64,000 bases of DNA from Microglena sp. YARC (Eukaryota; Chlorophyta; Chlorophyceae; Chlamydomonadales; Chlamydomonadaceae): assembly GCA_022414725.1 (NCBI GenBank), contig JAJSRW010002087.1:20803-84802 (forward strand), written 5' to 3'. Position numbers and translations under genes: made by a program. Shown here one piece after another: positions 32,901-36,136 of this stretch (positions are counted from its first letter, which is position 1; each line of letters starts with the position of its first letter). The notes beneath the pieces are model-generated. The model was not told the origin of the DNA. It saw only the letters and a program-made list of their open reading frames with translations, and did no database searches.

Positions 32901-33109
32901 GCCTGATGCCGCAGCTGGCAGCCTCGAATACGCCACAGCACAACATCACAAGAGCAGCGCAACTCGCTGCCATCGCCAAAAGTAGACATGGGTGAACAAA
33001 ATGGCTGGAAAAGCGCATCATTAAGTAGAATCCTCCCGCTGTCATGTGTTTTGACCCTGACAGCTCGCGTACCTACCTTCAGCGCCTGTTGCTTGGTCTG
33101 CGGTTCCAT
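2201..33109 (-). CDS. Bromodomain nuclear protein, 14-exon gene model spanning 31 kb
   Basis: This is a gene-level entry; exons are listed separately. Exon 1 opens with the first ATG after an in-frame TGA. Exons 2-4 give a full bromodomain, which binds acetyl-lysine on histones. Later exons add low-complexity linkers, basic nuclear-localisation-like motifs, a Lys/Asp-rich region, a small Cys-rich segment and a C-terminal coiled coil. Codon phase matches at every proposed junction: 0 for E1-E4, 1 for E4-E10, 0 for E10-E14. One shift inside exon 7 remains unexplained. Coding sequence is about 4.2 kb (13-14 percent of the span) and introns are filled with tandem repeats. Bromodomain identity is firm. 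That all exons belong to one transcript is inferred from phase agreement and similar composition. No NET/ET domain or second bromodomain was seen, so it is not a standard BET/GTE protein as far as visible. Confidence 0.75.
2435..3240 (-). repeat. Tandem copies of the exon 14 acceptor and 5' edge
   Basis: Four complete copies and one partial copy of [CTTCACAG + GCGGCTGTTGCTGAGC... coiled-coil codons]. Acceptors fall before 2,592, 2,770, 2,933 and 3,116, with a partial copy near 3,200-3,235. Spacings alternate (158, 178, 163, 183 bp), suggesting a two-unit higher-order repeat. The segments between copies are GT/GGGTTGGG-rich, intron-like and non-coding. Each copy keeps a usable acceptor and most keep the exon frame open for over 20 codons. 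Confidence 0.8.
3241..3569. repeat. Poly-G run and duplicated G-rich intron segment
   Basis: A run of about 25 G with almost no interruption lies near 3,250-3,273. A segment of about 70 bp with AACTGAACCTAACCCCTA and AAGATAGCTG follows twice, trailed by GGGGTGGGG repeats. This is intron 13 of the bromodomain gene; no exon is seen. Confidence 0.7.
3570..4090. repeat. 34-bp minisatellite in intron 13
   Basis: About 15 tandem copies of a 34-bp unit (TAGGTGTAGGTAGCGGGAAA plus TATCGCTATAAGTA) with point variants. It ends near 4,082 at the start of unique AT-rich sequence, and a last isolated motif lies at 4,325-4,345. It does not contain an exon edge. Confidence 0.85.
4362..4502 (-). CDS. Bromodomain gene exon 13, charged coiled-coil
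   Basis: 47 codons in phase 0-0, between acceptor GATCTGCCCCAG and donor GAG|GTGAGC. The peptide runs from [10 protein letters not shown] through a Lys/Glu-rich stretch to GIADKAE. It is highly charged and helical, continuing the coiled coil that starts at the end of exon 12. No stop codons, clean splice sites and phase agreement with both neighbours support it. Function beyond oligomerisation or partner binding cannot be read. Confidence 0.82.
4503..6090 (-). repeat. Tandem copies of the exon 13 acceptor and 5' edge
   Basis: About 9-10 decayed copies of the exon 13 start (minus strand: CAG|GACAAGGAGTA, then TGCAGCAATG and AAGGTTGA). They are separated by spacers made of TATGCTATTTCAGGC-like short repeats. 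Most copies have lost the reading frame (GAGTACTCC became GAGTAGTCC). The CAG acceptor is kept in most. A family B element (5,496-5,704) is inserted into the array. Confidence 0.8.
5496..5704 (-). mobile_element. Short dispersed element, family B, copy 2 (reversed)
   Basis: Reverse-complement copy of the element at 1,068. Read on the minus strand it starts TTCTATGCAGCGTC, includes GGCGGAGAGTGTTCGCCACG and ends GGGGGCTCCACCAAAAA. It sits inside the exon 13 edge array, so it inserted after that array formed. Confidence 0.65.
6091..6734. other. Intron 12 sequence without recognisable exon
   Basis: Mixed unique sequence with a run of about 14 C near 6,304-6,318 and a reversed family D fragment at about 6,495-6,545 (CCCTTCAGCCTAGTAGGCCA). 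No open frame with splice sites was found. Confidence 0.5.
6735..7420. repeat. (ATCC)n tetranucleotide array with CCAATAAT interruptions
   Basis: About 690 bp of CCATCCATCC with regularly spaced CCAATTATCC or CCAATAATCC interruptions. The block ends in AGATGTAGCACGAACTGTCTG, which resembles the sequence just before its start (AGATGTAGCACAAACTGTCTG at 6,713). The flank itself has thus been duplicated on both sides. Long frames through it are repeat artefacts. Confidence 0.95.
7497..7642 (+). mobile_element. Short dispersed element, family D, copy 1
   Basis: Ordered blocks CCAGGGGTAGG, GGCTTAAGGGACTTGC, GATGAACTGACCCCCAAAC, CCGACGACGG and GTGCTACAGTGATCG recur in the same order at 34.4, 43.7 (reversed), 46.4 and 46.8 kb. 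It is about 145 bp and non-coding. SINE-like by size and dispersal, but no promoter boxes were recognised. Confidence 0.6.
7935..8075 (+). mobile_element. Family E element expanded by a poly-G run
   Basis: Second copy of family E (GTTGAGCAGCCCAGAGTTGG, then ACATGTAAC). In place of the short CCAGAGGGGAG of copy 1 it carries an uninterrupted run of about 41 G at 7,962-8,002. The homopolymer has therefore grown inside the element after insertion. Confidence 0.6.
8220..8828 (-). CDS. Bromodomain gene exon 12, poly-Lys, SP-rich and coiled-coil start
   Basis: 203 codons, phase 0-0, acceptor ACTCCTGTAG and donor CAG|GTGAGT. Order: acidic start [12 protein letters not shown]; a run of about seven Lys; several Ser/Thr-Pro sites ([21 protein letters not shown]), possible phosphorylation sites; Gly-rich spacer; then [18 protein letters not shown] leading into [13 protein letters not shown], the start of a coiled coil continued in exons 13-14. 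No stops. Composition is that of a nuclear protein; the Lys run is a likely nuclear-localisation signal. The opposite-strand frame over the same interval is a shadow. Confidence 0.87.
8820..9112 (-). repeat. Tandem copies of the exon 12 acceptor edge
   Basis: Three copies of about 125 bp. Each contains the exon 12 acceptor with the first codons (minus strand: CCTGTAG|CTTGATGACTAC) followed by spacers of AATTTGAATTTG. Only the copy at 8,828 continues into the long open exon; the others stop after about 12 nt of exon. Confidence 0.8.
9113..10161. other. Intron 11 with C-run, G/T-rich tract and a family A end
   Basis: No exon seen. Contains a pyrimidine run of about 28 C at 9,570-9,598, flanked by GGGTGGGTAAATG and CCACCCCACC tracts, and smaller G runs near 9,278 and 9,985. 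A reversed family A fragment starts at about 10,072 (ACGCCTTATTATGAGGCGT, a short hairpin). Confidence 0.55.
10162..10296 (-). CDS. Bromodomain gene exon 11, Cys-rich segment with basic patch
   Basis: 45 codons, phase 0-0, acceptor CACTGCAG and donor ATG|GTGCGA. It begins [18 protein letters not shown], then [12 protein letters not shown] and an acidic end NEDEDFDM. The C-x2-C pair followed by Lys-rich spacing and two more Cys recalls one half of a CXXC-type zinc finger, a CpG-DNA reader. It is too short and lacks most conserved residues, so this is only a suggestion. GRKRKL is a plausible nuclear-localisation signal. Exons 10 and 12 join in the same phase, supporting the call as coding. Confidence 0.75.
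10297..11372 (-). repeat. Tandem copies of the exon 11 acceptor and 5' edge
   Basis: Four copies of about 120 bp follow exon 11. Each has CTGCAG|GCAATGG(T/G)GCGATGT and a decayed version of the Cys-rich codons (CGACGAATGAAG), separated by (GTGTGGTT)n spacers. Beyond about 10.85 kb the units shift to a related form with CATTCGTCATCACGTCCCAC and GTGGAGCTGCTGCTGAT, about 110 bp each. No copy other than exon 11 keeps a full open frame. Confidence 0.75.
11373..11690 (-). mobile_element. Three family A elements in a row
   Basis: Three reversed copies (about 11,373-11,450, 11,510-11,582 and 11,612-11,685). Each has a hairpin CGCCTTATTACGAGGCG-type segment next to [12 protein letters not shown] tails and CCAGCCTGTTTGCTTGCACT followed by GGGGCC. 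They lie within the array of exon 11-derived repeats, and the TTTA tails differ in length. Confidence 0.6.
11691..12350. repeat. Approximately 150-bp tandem repeats in intron 10
   Basis: Four units with TGGATCATTGCCGATACGTC, GCATAATACTCTGCCAGAT and GAGCTGCTGCTG. The motif order (CATT, ACGTC-CAT, CTCTGC) matches the 10.9-11.3 kb units, so these are diverged descendants of the exon 11 edge array. Non-coding; long minus frames reflect GCTGCTG runs. Confidence 0.75.
12372..12525. mobile_element. Small TIR element flanked by TA (mariner-like MITE)
   Basis: The left end GGGAACGGCGATATGATATC and the right end, read inward as GGGACCGGCATATCATATG, form imperfect terminal inverted repeats. Both are flanked by TA, as expected for Tc1/mariner-type insertion. 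The interior is rich in palindromic ATATGATATCAT. Related single ends lie at 27,110 and 31,889. The interior motif CTCGCCTTTGG is repeated again just right of the element (to about 12,600). Confidence 0.6.
12799..13409 (-). CDS. Bromodomain gene exon 10, KTDK-rich and acidic region
   Basis: 611 nt entered in phase 1 and left in phase 0 at a strong donor GAA|GTAAGT. The acceptor is CCTGCCCCAG. It starts with PKRRKAKVV, a classical basic nuclear-localisation motif. About 130 residues of short Lys-Asp/Lys-Thr repeats follow (KTDK, KADK, KPDK), then an acidic stretch ([12 protein letters not shown]). The direct repeats come from a degenerate 9-12 bp DNA repeat, so opposite-strand frames of Leu/Ser repeats are shadows. 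Long Lys/Asp repeats suggest a disordered, charge-patterned nuclear segment; no fold is recognised. Confidence 0.82.
13410..13904. repeat. Intron 9 start: GGTGAGGGT and GATGGTGTT repeats
   Basis: Next to the exon 10 acceptor lie about 200 bp of (GGTGAG/GGGTGTGAG) purine-rich repeats, then (GATGGTGTT)n. Three copies of a unit of about 35 bp containing GGGAGTATCATGGTGGCCAC follow (13,785-13,885). No exon. Confidence 0.7.
13905..16555 (-). repeat. 99-bp tandem array carrying the exon 9 donor edge
   Basis: About 26 copies of a 99-bp unit. On the minus strand the unit contains GGGCAACCAG|GTGTTACATT, matching the end of exon 9 (GGGGAACCAG|GTATTGCATT), and a CTAGTCAG acceptor-like site. Because 99 is divisible by three, clean stretches read as a 33-residue periodic frame; this is a repeat effect. 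Units at 13.9-14.2 and 16.0-16.3 kb are nearly identical, but 14.2-15.9 kb is full of one-base indels. A 34-bp piece matches exon 5 in opposite orientation. Confidence 0.9.
16556..16950. repeat. 14-bp array (ATGTATGTATTGTT)n
   Basis: Simple array on the exon 9 side of the 99-bp repeats, about 25 copies with scattered indels. Frames rich in Met-Tyr-Cys across it are artefacts. Confidence 0.9.
16976..17131 (-). CDS. Bromodomain gene exon 9, Ser/Thr/Ala-rich linker
   Basis: 156 nt, phase 1-1, acceptor CGCCCTGCAG and donor CCAG|GTATTG. It encodes [15 protein letters not shown] followed by a Ser/Thr/Ala/Glu-rich stretch ending [11 protein letters not shown]. Same composition as exons 6-8. Phase symmetry means duplicates of this exon could be included without shifting the frame. 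The opposite strand is also open here, so strand choice rests on splice sites and phase agreement with neighbours. Confidence 0.65.
17132..17690 (-). repeat. 106-bp tandem copies of the exon 9 acceptor and 5' edge
   Basis: Five units of 106 bp. Each contains CCCTGCAG|CACGAGCCAAG and the first 50 nt or so of exon 9 (through ACTCTGAGTC-like codons and ATGACAGCATC), then a spacer with TTCATTCACTAATTC. Acceptors fall after 17,237, 17,343, 17,449, 17,555 and about 17,662. Units are over 95 percent alike by eye, so the expansion is recent. Confidence 0.88.
17790..17985. repeat. Duplicated segment resembling part of the copia LTR
   Basis: Two copies about 106 bp apart contain GTTACATCCGTGTA, CAGGACGTGATGTTA and AGGACACCACAGCGTAGGG. 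A further copy is at 33,955-34,020. The order ACGT..TAAAGGACACCAGCG..GGGCGAAGT is also seen inside the LTR at 36,228-36,290. They may be decayed LTR fragments of a related family; the similarity is short. Confidence 0.4.
18098..18214 (-). CDS. Bromodomain gene exon 8, duplicate of exon 7 end
   Basis: 117 nt, phase 1-1, acceptor CACCCTACAG and donor AAGAG|GTAGGC. It encodes [16 protein letters not shown], then [20 protein letters not shown]. This is a near-copy of the last 39 residues of exon 7, so exons 7 and 8 arose by exon duplication. Flanking intron sequence (AAATTATAAAATTTATATGCG-like) is duplicated with it. Because the exon is phase-symmetric, both copies can be used in one protein. Confidence 0.65.
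18262..18306 (-). CDS. Possible 45-nt micro-exon, partial copy of exons 7/8
   Basis: A third, shorter copy: acceptor GTGGCAGCAG, codons [14 protein letters not shown], donor AAGAG|GTAGGC, phase 1-1. It could be a genuine 15-codon exon or a non-used relic. A longer version starting at an upstream TAG acceptor would not keep the phase. Confidence 0.35.
18370..18704 (-). CDS. Bromodomain gene exon 7, Ala/Pro/Thr-rich with internal shift
   Basis: The acceptor is CACACTTGCAG in phase 1, matching exon 6; the donor is AAGAG|GTAGGC in phase 1. The first part reads [18 protein letters not shown]. The second part, after about 18,605, reads [17 protein letters not shown] in a different frame, followed by [14 protein letters not shown] and ASHPR. 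The DNA motif CAGGGGGTCGTGGACCAGCC occurs twice. Total length leaves a one-base discrepancy, so either a short intron, a duplication or an indel in the G runs separates the halves. I cannot decide which. Confidence 0.6.
18716..18920. repeat. GT/poly-G tract with GGGTT repeats
   Basis: Immediately upstream (in transcript sense) of the exon 7 acceptor. It comprises (GT)n, a run of about 26 G (18,739-18,764), then GGGTTGGGTT repeats and a second run of about 17 G. On the minus strand this is a long C-rich/pyrimidine-rich stretch before the acceptor and could act as an extended polypyrimidine tract. Confidence 0.8.
19090..23560. repeat. 4.4-kb (TAC)n trinucleotide array in intron 6
   Basis: Continuous CTACTACTA with CTGCTACTG and GCTTTTAC interruptions; a T-rich island (T19 GT9) lies at 20,347-20,430. 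Indels of 1-2 bases occur every 10-30 bp throughout. Any long frame (Leu/Thr/Tyr runs) is meaningless. On the gene strand it is (GTA)n, so it offers hundreds of potential GT donors. Confidence 0.95.
23570..23911. repeat. Telomere-like tract and a 128-bp duplication
   Basis: 23,570-23,640 contains GGTTTAAGGGTTTAGG, GGTTAGGGGTTAGGGGTTTAG, a degenerate interstitial TTTAGGG tract at the edge of the TAC array. It is followed by two copies, about 128 bp apart, of a segment with GGGGGCTACCTTCCCCCTAC and GTTACATTTCCG (23,694-23,780 and 23,822-23,908). No exon. Confidence 0.7.
23912..24107. mobile_element. 196-bp TIR element, hAT-like MITE
   Basis: Terminal inverted repeats CAGGGTACTTCCA at the left and TGGAAGTACCCTG at the right, perfect over 13 bp. 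The interior is rich in GCGC motifs (CAGCGCTTTAGCGCACTT, AAAGCGCGCACTTGG). The flanking 8-mers TTGGACAC and GAGGGCAC agree at 5 of 8 positions, compatible with a decayed hAT target duplication. No transposase. It lies 14 bp inside intron 6 from the exon 6 donor. Confidence 0.65.
24122..24643 (-). CDS. Bromodomain gene exon 6, basic motif and Gly-rich region
   Basis: 522 nt, phase 1-1, acceptor CTACAATGCAG and donor TCAG|GTAATG. It begins [13 protein letters not shown]. It then carries [15 protein letters not shown], where PKKIKLV resembles an SV40-type nuclear-localisation signal, followed by a Pro/Ser stretch and about 60 residues dominated by Gly ([14 protein letters not shown]). It ends with a Thr/Ala/Asp/Glu-rich segment ([19 protein letters not shown]). 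The join to exon 5 makes a Gly codon (g+gt). Opposite-strand frames are shadows. Confidence 0.82.
24660..25431. repeat. GGTGGGTGGAT minisatellite filling intron 5
   Basis: About 770 bp built of TGGATGGTGGGTGGGTGG and GATGGAGGGTGATGGAGGG blocks arranged in higher-order units of about 94-100 bp. It occupies almost the whole intron between exons 5 and 6. Minus-strand Pro/His/Thr frames covering 200-400 codons are read-through of the repeat from the flanking exons. Confidence 0.92.
25432..26061 (-). CDS. Bromodomain gene exon 5, Pro/Ser/Gly repeats and Ala helix
   Basis: 630 nt, phase 1-1, acceptor CCACAACAG and donor GACG|GTGCGC. Order: a basic stretch ([18 protein letters not shown]); eight to nine imperfect repeats of about 10 residues ([11 protein letters not shown]); [18 protein letters not shown], an Ala-rich helix; then [22 protein letters not shown]. 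The repeats come from a GC-rich 30-45 bp DNA unit. Likely a disordered linker carrying a basic patch. Positions 25,653-25,686 are complementary in the transcript to the 99-bp array of intron 9. Confidence 0.8.
26062..26290 (-). repeat. Repeated donor sites at the exon 4 3' edge
   Basis: Four to five imperfect copies of a 30-50 bp unit. On the minus strand these read GGCGGGC|GTGAGGG and GCCACGAGG. Each offers the same donor in the same phase (26,283, about 26,210, 26,165 and 26,127), so alternative donor choice would add or remove Gly/Arg/His-rich repeats. The Gly-rich tail ([13 protein letters not shown]) is coding in the longest variants. Confidence 0.65.
26283..26751 (-). CDS. Bromodomain gene exon 4, C-terminal part of bromodomain
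   Basis: The acceptor is ATTGCTTCAG, phase 0. It starts [16 protein letters not shown], containing the conserved Asn (in AFN) that contacts acetyl-lysine, then [14 protein letters not shown], the last bromodomain helix. A Gln/Pro-rich linker ([16 protein letters not shown]) follows, then a basic segment [20 protein letters not shown] and a Gly-rich repeat tail. The end is set by a phase-1 donor GGGC|GTGAGGG fitting exon 5; later repeated donors are equally good. A donor right after WSKE (GAG|GTAGGC) is an alternative giving a short exon. Confidence 0.9.
26752..27110 (-). repeat. Tandem copies of the exon 4 acceptor and 5' edge
   Basis: Three extra copies of the exon 4 start (minus strand CTTCAG|GTGTGGAACAACTGCC plus AGGCATTC and GAGGCCGGC) lie upstream at about 26,883, 27,017 and 27,102. 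They are joined by (GT)n microsatellites and ATTTAATAATTGC. The copy at 27,017 has lost the CAG by a small deletion. The farthest copy abuts TAGGGAACGGC, the end of the TA-flanked element family. Confidence 0.85.
27111..28140. repeat. Intron 3 minisatellites (about 100-bp and 29-bp units)
   Basis: 27,130-27,470: three units of about 100 bp with GTGGTACCGCTGTAG and GCAATTGGACCACACT. 27,475-28,060: a 29-bp unit GGTCGGCTGCTTGGCTGTGT+TGGTTGAGT, about nine clean copies at 27,575-27,790 and decayed copies around them. No exon. Confidence 0.85.
28141..29865 (-). repeat. 92-bp array amplifying the exon 3 donor edge (184-bp higher order)
   Basis: About 18 units. On the minus strand each contains GGTTGGCTGATATCCGACTG followed by GTAAGATGGGTG, i.e. 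the last codons of exon 3 with its donor site. Two alternating unit types (one with ACATACCGGTATGTGCG, one with CATATGTACGTATGCGG) make a 184-bp higher-order repeat at 28,664-29,860. Older units at 28.2-28.6 kb are more diverged, so the array grew from the exon outward. Confidence 0.92.
29866..29952 (-). CDS. Bromodomain gene exon 3, central part of bromodomain
   Basis: 29 codons, phase 0-0, acceptor GTACTGCAG and donor CTG|GTAAGA. The peptide [12 protein letters not shown] covers the highly conserved PMDLGTI motif of the ZA loop, and [12 protein letters not shown] is the start of the next helix. Joined to exon 2 it gives [11 protein letters not shown] and to exon 4 DIRLVWNNC, both textbook bromodomain sequence. 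This is among the most certain calls in the window. Confidence 0.95.
29953..30120 (-). repeat. Tandem copies of the exon 3 acceptor edge
   Basis: Repeats of about 22-45 bp. On the minus strand they read CTCTGTACTGCAG|AACCCCATGAATCTC, a decayed copy of the exon 3 acceptor and first codons (AAACCCATGGATCTC), two to three times. These are mixed with AGCAGTACAGAGATGACATG units. Exon 3 is thus flanked by amplified splice junctions on both sides. Confidence 0.75.
30121..30540. other. Intron 2 sequence with AT-rich palindromes and poly-G
   Basis: No exon seen. TAGGGAACGG at 30,271 resembles the end of the TA-flanked element family, but its partner end is not found. 30,380-30,425 is a palindrome-rich ATATTATATATTA tract. 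A run of about 32 G lies at 30,466-30,495. Confidence 0.5.
30541..30757 (+). mobile_element. Short dispersed element, family B, copy 3
   Basis: Starts TTCTATGCAGCGTTGCATGC and includes AATGGCGGAGAGTGATCGCG. It carries an expanded (GGTCGGTC) segment and ends in paired stems GGGGGCTTCCGCCCCC and AGAGGGGGCTGAGCCAAAA. Same orientation as copies 1, 4 and 5. Confidence 0.65.
31026..31172. repeat. Perfect 41-bp inverted repeat enclosing TTTAGGG-like sequence
   Basis: Left arm 31,026-31,066 (GCTAGTACCCACAAAGCC... to ...CAGATCTCCT) and right arm 31,132-31,172 are exact reverse complements. Each arm contains an internal direct repeat of GTACCCACAA. The 65-bp loop is degenerate telomere-like repeat (GGTTTAGAGTTTAGGGG, GGTTAGGGTTTAG). 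G-rich sequence outside the arms is also roughly inverted. It lies in intron 2. Confidence 0.9.
31463..31668 (+). mobile_element. Short dispersed element, family B, copy 4
   Basis: Diverged copy: CGTCTCAAGCGACACG, GGCGGAGAGTGTTGGCC, GGCTTCGTCTCGGTCG, ending GGGGGGGCTGCGCCAACAA. It is flanked by several copies of AAATACTGGGGGCATGTGTAT (31.32-31.81 kb), a local tandem motif of about 70 bp. Confidence 0.6.
31860..32180. repeat. TIR-element end, G-run and GGGTATGGGT tract
   Basis: 31,889-31,897 GCCGTTCCC followed by TA is the outer end of a TA-flanked element like the one at 12.4 kb, with the same ATATGATATCAT interior. No left end was found. A run of G follows near 31,926-31,942, then about 200 bp of GTGGGTGGGAGGGTAT repeats adjoining the exon 2 donor. 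Confidence 0.6.
32181..32279 (-). CDS. Bromodomain gene exon 2, N-terminal part of bromodomain
   Basis: 33 codons, phase 0-0, acceptor ACATCAATGCAG and donor AAG|GTGATC. It encodes [20 protein letters not shown] (first helix and start of the ZA loop) then [11 protein letters not shown]. The PVDP and IPHY..II elements match the bromodomain consensus (PVDP, IPDY..IIK). The three-exon bromodomain totals about 95 residues, the usual size. Confidence 0.92.
32280..33076. other. Intron 1 of the bromodomain gene
   Basis: No exon recognised. A CATCACATCACATAACATG-type short repeat occupies 32,340-32,470. It is followed by unique sequence with a T-arm-like GGCGAATTCGAACCCC (not a complete tRNA). A minus-strand frame reaches from exon 1 through this intron but has no protein-like features past the donor. 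Confidence 0.5.
33077..33109 (-). CDS. Bromodomain gene exon 1, start codon
   Basis: ATG at 33,107-33,109 in good context (AAAATGG) encodes [11 protein letters not shown] and ends at donor AAG|GTAGGT, phase 0, fitting exon 2. An in-frame TGA lies eight codons upstream with no ATG between, which decides the start. Only 11 residues precede the bromodomain. A further upstream non-coding exon cannot be excluded. Confidence 0.65.
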
Positions 33110-34375
33110 TTTAACTGCCAATGCTGTTCAATCGTAATCGAATGCAAGTTACAGAAGCTAGTTTACCAGAGGCGATTTCTGGTCCGGAGCAGAGTCTGAT
33201 AGATTGTCATGGGCCGGGATTTTCTTACTAAGAAGAATTCTTTGAATACGTTGGCCGATGCAGAAGAGGGCGATTAGACTTATAAGGCTGGAGCCATTGA
33301 ACAAAGTTCGAGTTCATGGACCAAGACTAGATTTCAAGTTGGCTATGTTAGTTGCTCAGATTACACCGAATCCATTTCGCATACGCTCTCCGCTCTGGGT
33401 TTTTATTCGATTCTCGGCCATTAGCCGGAGCAGGATGTTAAGTGCATGCGCTGCTTCTGTCTCTTGGTGGGTCTGGGGGTGGCGTGGCGCGCTTTCCTTA
33501 CGCTCCGTGCCGCTGTTCACCCGCTGTTCCTTCCGGTCCGTACCCCTCTGGTCCGCACACCGCCACCTCAGCCCTCCAGCTCCGAAACCTGCGAGACTAG
33601 AGCCAGCCAAGCAGCAAGCGTTTCCTTCTGGATTCTAGGCAACTGGGAACAGGGTCTTTCAAAATATACGCCTCATGCGGGCCTCATGAGACCTAAAAAC
33701 GCTAAAAACTAGTTCAACCATCCATCACTGTCGTTGCTTCAACTTTGTTGCATGGCTCCAAACTCAAAGGCTGCTCGCCGTCGTAACTCCTTTGCACCCC
33801 AAAAACAACCCTAAAACGCTTTCCGTAGCATCCCCAATTTACCACGGTACGTGACTTAGCACTTGCGCTACAAGTATACCACCTTCAATATATAACATTG
33901 CATTGTCATCGACAGGCCATATTTGCCCCAAGACAACCTTGTAACAAGTTGAAATTGAAATTGTTACATCCGAGTAATGCGCCACTCTCAGGACGTGAAG
34001 TTAAGGACACCACTGCGTAAGCCGGAGCTAGCAGTAGTCACCATCCTTGTAACAAGCATTTTTGCCCAAAGACAAGCCCGCTACACAACACCAGGGAGGG
34101 CTCTTCCGACGTATCCTCAGGAAAAGAAAGGCAACATTGCAGCTGGCAAGCAAGCCTTGTAAATAAACCCCTGGTCATCTTTCGCAAGCCCTTGACCTGG
34201 ACCTGGTCTTGAAGTTGTCTACAATTGTGTGATTATACCTCTGTACTGGGGGGAAGTGTTAATGCTGTCCGTGTTTACTCCTCCCACAGACAGTGAGCAG
34301 CCTAAAGGCTGATAGACCGTGTAACAATTAAGTCTATTCTCCAATCATGTTCCCTTTTCCCACGATAATATTTGT
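33110..34375. other. 5' flank of the bromodomain gene, no clear gene
   Basis: Presumed 5' leader and promoter region for the minus-strand gene; no TATA-like or other defined element was recognised. Overlapping frames on both strands at 33,256-33,640 show no family resemblance. 33,955-34,020 carries the GTTACATCCG..AGGACACCACTGCG motif shared with 17.8-17.98 kb, and about 34,280-34,330 a decayed family E end (CAGTGAGCAGCCTAAAGGCT). Confidence 0.4.
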
Positions 34376-34510
34376 ATAGTCCAGGCCTGATCAGGGATAC
34401 CGGTAGCCAAATAGGTTTTAAGGAAATTTACCAACCTTAAACCAGGAAAGATAATTAAAAACAACCACTAGTGAACTGAATCCCAACAAATCGTAAACGA
34501 CGGGAGGACG
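34376..34510 (+). mobile_element. Family D element, decayed copy
   Basis: Ordered blocks TAGTCCAGGCCTGATC, GCCAAATAGGTTTTAAGG, AGTGAACTGAATCCCAAC and AAACGACGGG match copy 1 at 7.5 kb. A further fragment (CAGTCCAGTGGTAGCCAAAT) lies at 35,062-35,105. Confidence 0.5.
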
Positions 34511-35509
34511 GAGTATATGCTATGCAGACGATACAACTTCACGTTTCTTGTCACATTTATAAATAAACGCAATAACTAACAGGCTCCTGTACTCTGAATG
34601 AGTCGGGCTTCACTTTTATAATACCGTAGGCGCATGATATGTTGGCGGAAAATAGAGATGGCGGATGGCACCCAAAAGGGACTAAACTCATGGCGGATTT
34701 AAAGGTTGGCGGATGTTACAGATTTGGAGTGCTCCATAAATTGGCTCAGGGGACCAATGGCGGATTTGTTTTTTTACATTTTTCTAATTGAAACCAGATT
34801 CAAGTGTGACTAAAATGAGTTATTCTGGGCATAACAGGAGTATACAAATATTGGACCTCAGAATTAAAAAAACTCAGTGAAAAAATATTGGACCTCTGTT
34901 TACAAATAACTGTCACCCTGTGCAAAAAACCTGGGGAGGGCTGACCCCCCCCCCCCCCCCCCCCCCCCAAATATAAATAAGAAGCATGACTAATATTATT
35001 GGCTTGAAAATCGCCTTGCAGATAGTGCAAGGCAATGTTCACTTCAGACTGTATTTTTACAGTCCAGTGGTAGCCAAATAGGCTAAAGAGACCTGCCCAA
35101 CTGTGCGACAAGAGGGGACTTGCACTGGGCTAAGCCCCAAGATTCTGACAGTTATGGGCACTGGATTCTGTCAGCTGGGCTACAACGAAATTGAAAAGAA
35201 AAGAAATGAGCAGCCGTCAAGAATGAAGGGAGTTGTCTACAGGGAGTTACTACCCCCCCAACTGTGTGTACTGCACTGACCGTATTGGCCTGGCGAAATG
35301 TTGGCGGATGGCCCAATCCGCCAGCGCTCCCCGCCTGGAAAAATCATTGATGGCAGACACCTGTCCGCCATCTCATCCGCCATCATATCATGCGCCTACG
35401 GTACTAAGTCATGGTTATCAGATCCAAGAGCTTATACTGATTTTGGACTAGGTGGAAGAACGAATGCTATGTACAAGTGCTGGACGTTCTCAGCTTGGGA
35501 TGTGGTAGG
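34511..35509. other. Repeat-derived spacer without gene
   Basis: Contains a C run of about 24 at 34,947-34,970 and the motif GGCGGATTTAAAGGTTGGCGGATG. The TTGGCGGATGGCxCA motif appears twice (34,645 and 35,300). No exon or element ends could be set. Confidence 0.4.
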
Positions 35510-36131
35510 TAAAACTTACAGCTGTACCGCCTCATCTCCAAGTGCATACCATCAGCGGGACCTTGCCTAATGGCTGGCTCAGGGAGCTGCTTAGAAGCTG
35601 CTGCTCGAGCTGAAAGGAAAAGCTATGCCCCGGCCTCCCACCCCCTACCCCCACGCTGCCGATTGAGCTCTGCGGCCTCATCTTCAAGTGCATACCATCA
35701 GCGGGGCCTTGCCCAGTGGCTGGCACAGGGAGCTGCTTAGAAGCTGCTGCTCGAGCTGAAAGGAAAATATATGCCCCGGCCTCCCACCCTCTACCCCCAT
35801 GCCGCTGCTTTAGCTGTACGGCCTCATCTTTTAGTGTATACCATCAGCTGCCTAGAGTCGGCTGAAAAAACATGTAACAATCCAATCCAATCCCGCTCCG
35901 AAGACCACAGAGCTCTGGGGCTCAGCTCTGCGACCTCATCTTCAAGTACACGAAAGGCGTGGCAACTCCTACCAAATGCCGCTTCAGCTCTGCGACCCCA
36001 ACTTTACTTACATTATAAAGCGTGGCAACTCCTACCCCCAGGCCGCTTCAGCTGTGCAGACTCATATGCAAGTGGCTGTCTCAGGGAGCTGCCTAAAAGC
36101 TGCTGCTCGAGCTGAAAAGAAAAGCTATGCC
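35510..36131 (+). repeat. Family C tandem repeat, retrotransposon target
   Basis: Three to four units of about 130 bp with CATCTTCAAGTGCATACCAT, AGGGAGCTGCTTAGAAGCTG, CTCGAGCTGAAAGGAAAA and ATGCCCCGGCCTCCCACC. The copia element is inserted in the ATGCCCCGGC motif, and the repeat continues at 43,477. Related fragments are found at 0.6-1.0, 30.85 and 44.2-44.5 kb. Confidence 0.75.
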
Positions 36132-36136
36132 CCGGC
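36132..36136. other. Target-site duplication, left copy (CCGGC)
   Basis: Five bases directly outside the left LTR. They are identical to those outside the right LTR. Joining the two flanks at one CCGGC rebuilds ATGCCCCGGCCCCCCACCCC, matching other family C units. Confidence 0.9.

Noticed and set aside
2201..33109. Classification as a BET/GTE protein with NET domain
   Set aside because: Only one bromodomain is visible and no NET-like sequence was found in any exon.
33256..33640. Overlapping frames on both strands upstream of exon 1
   Set aside because: No recognisable family, no splice sites, both strands equally open; left as flank.
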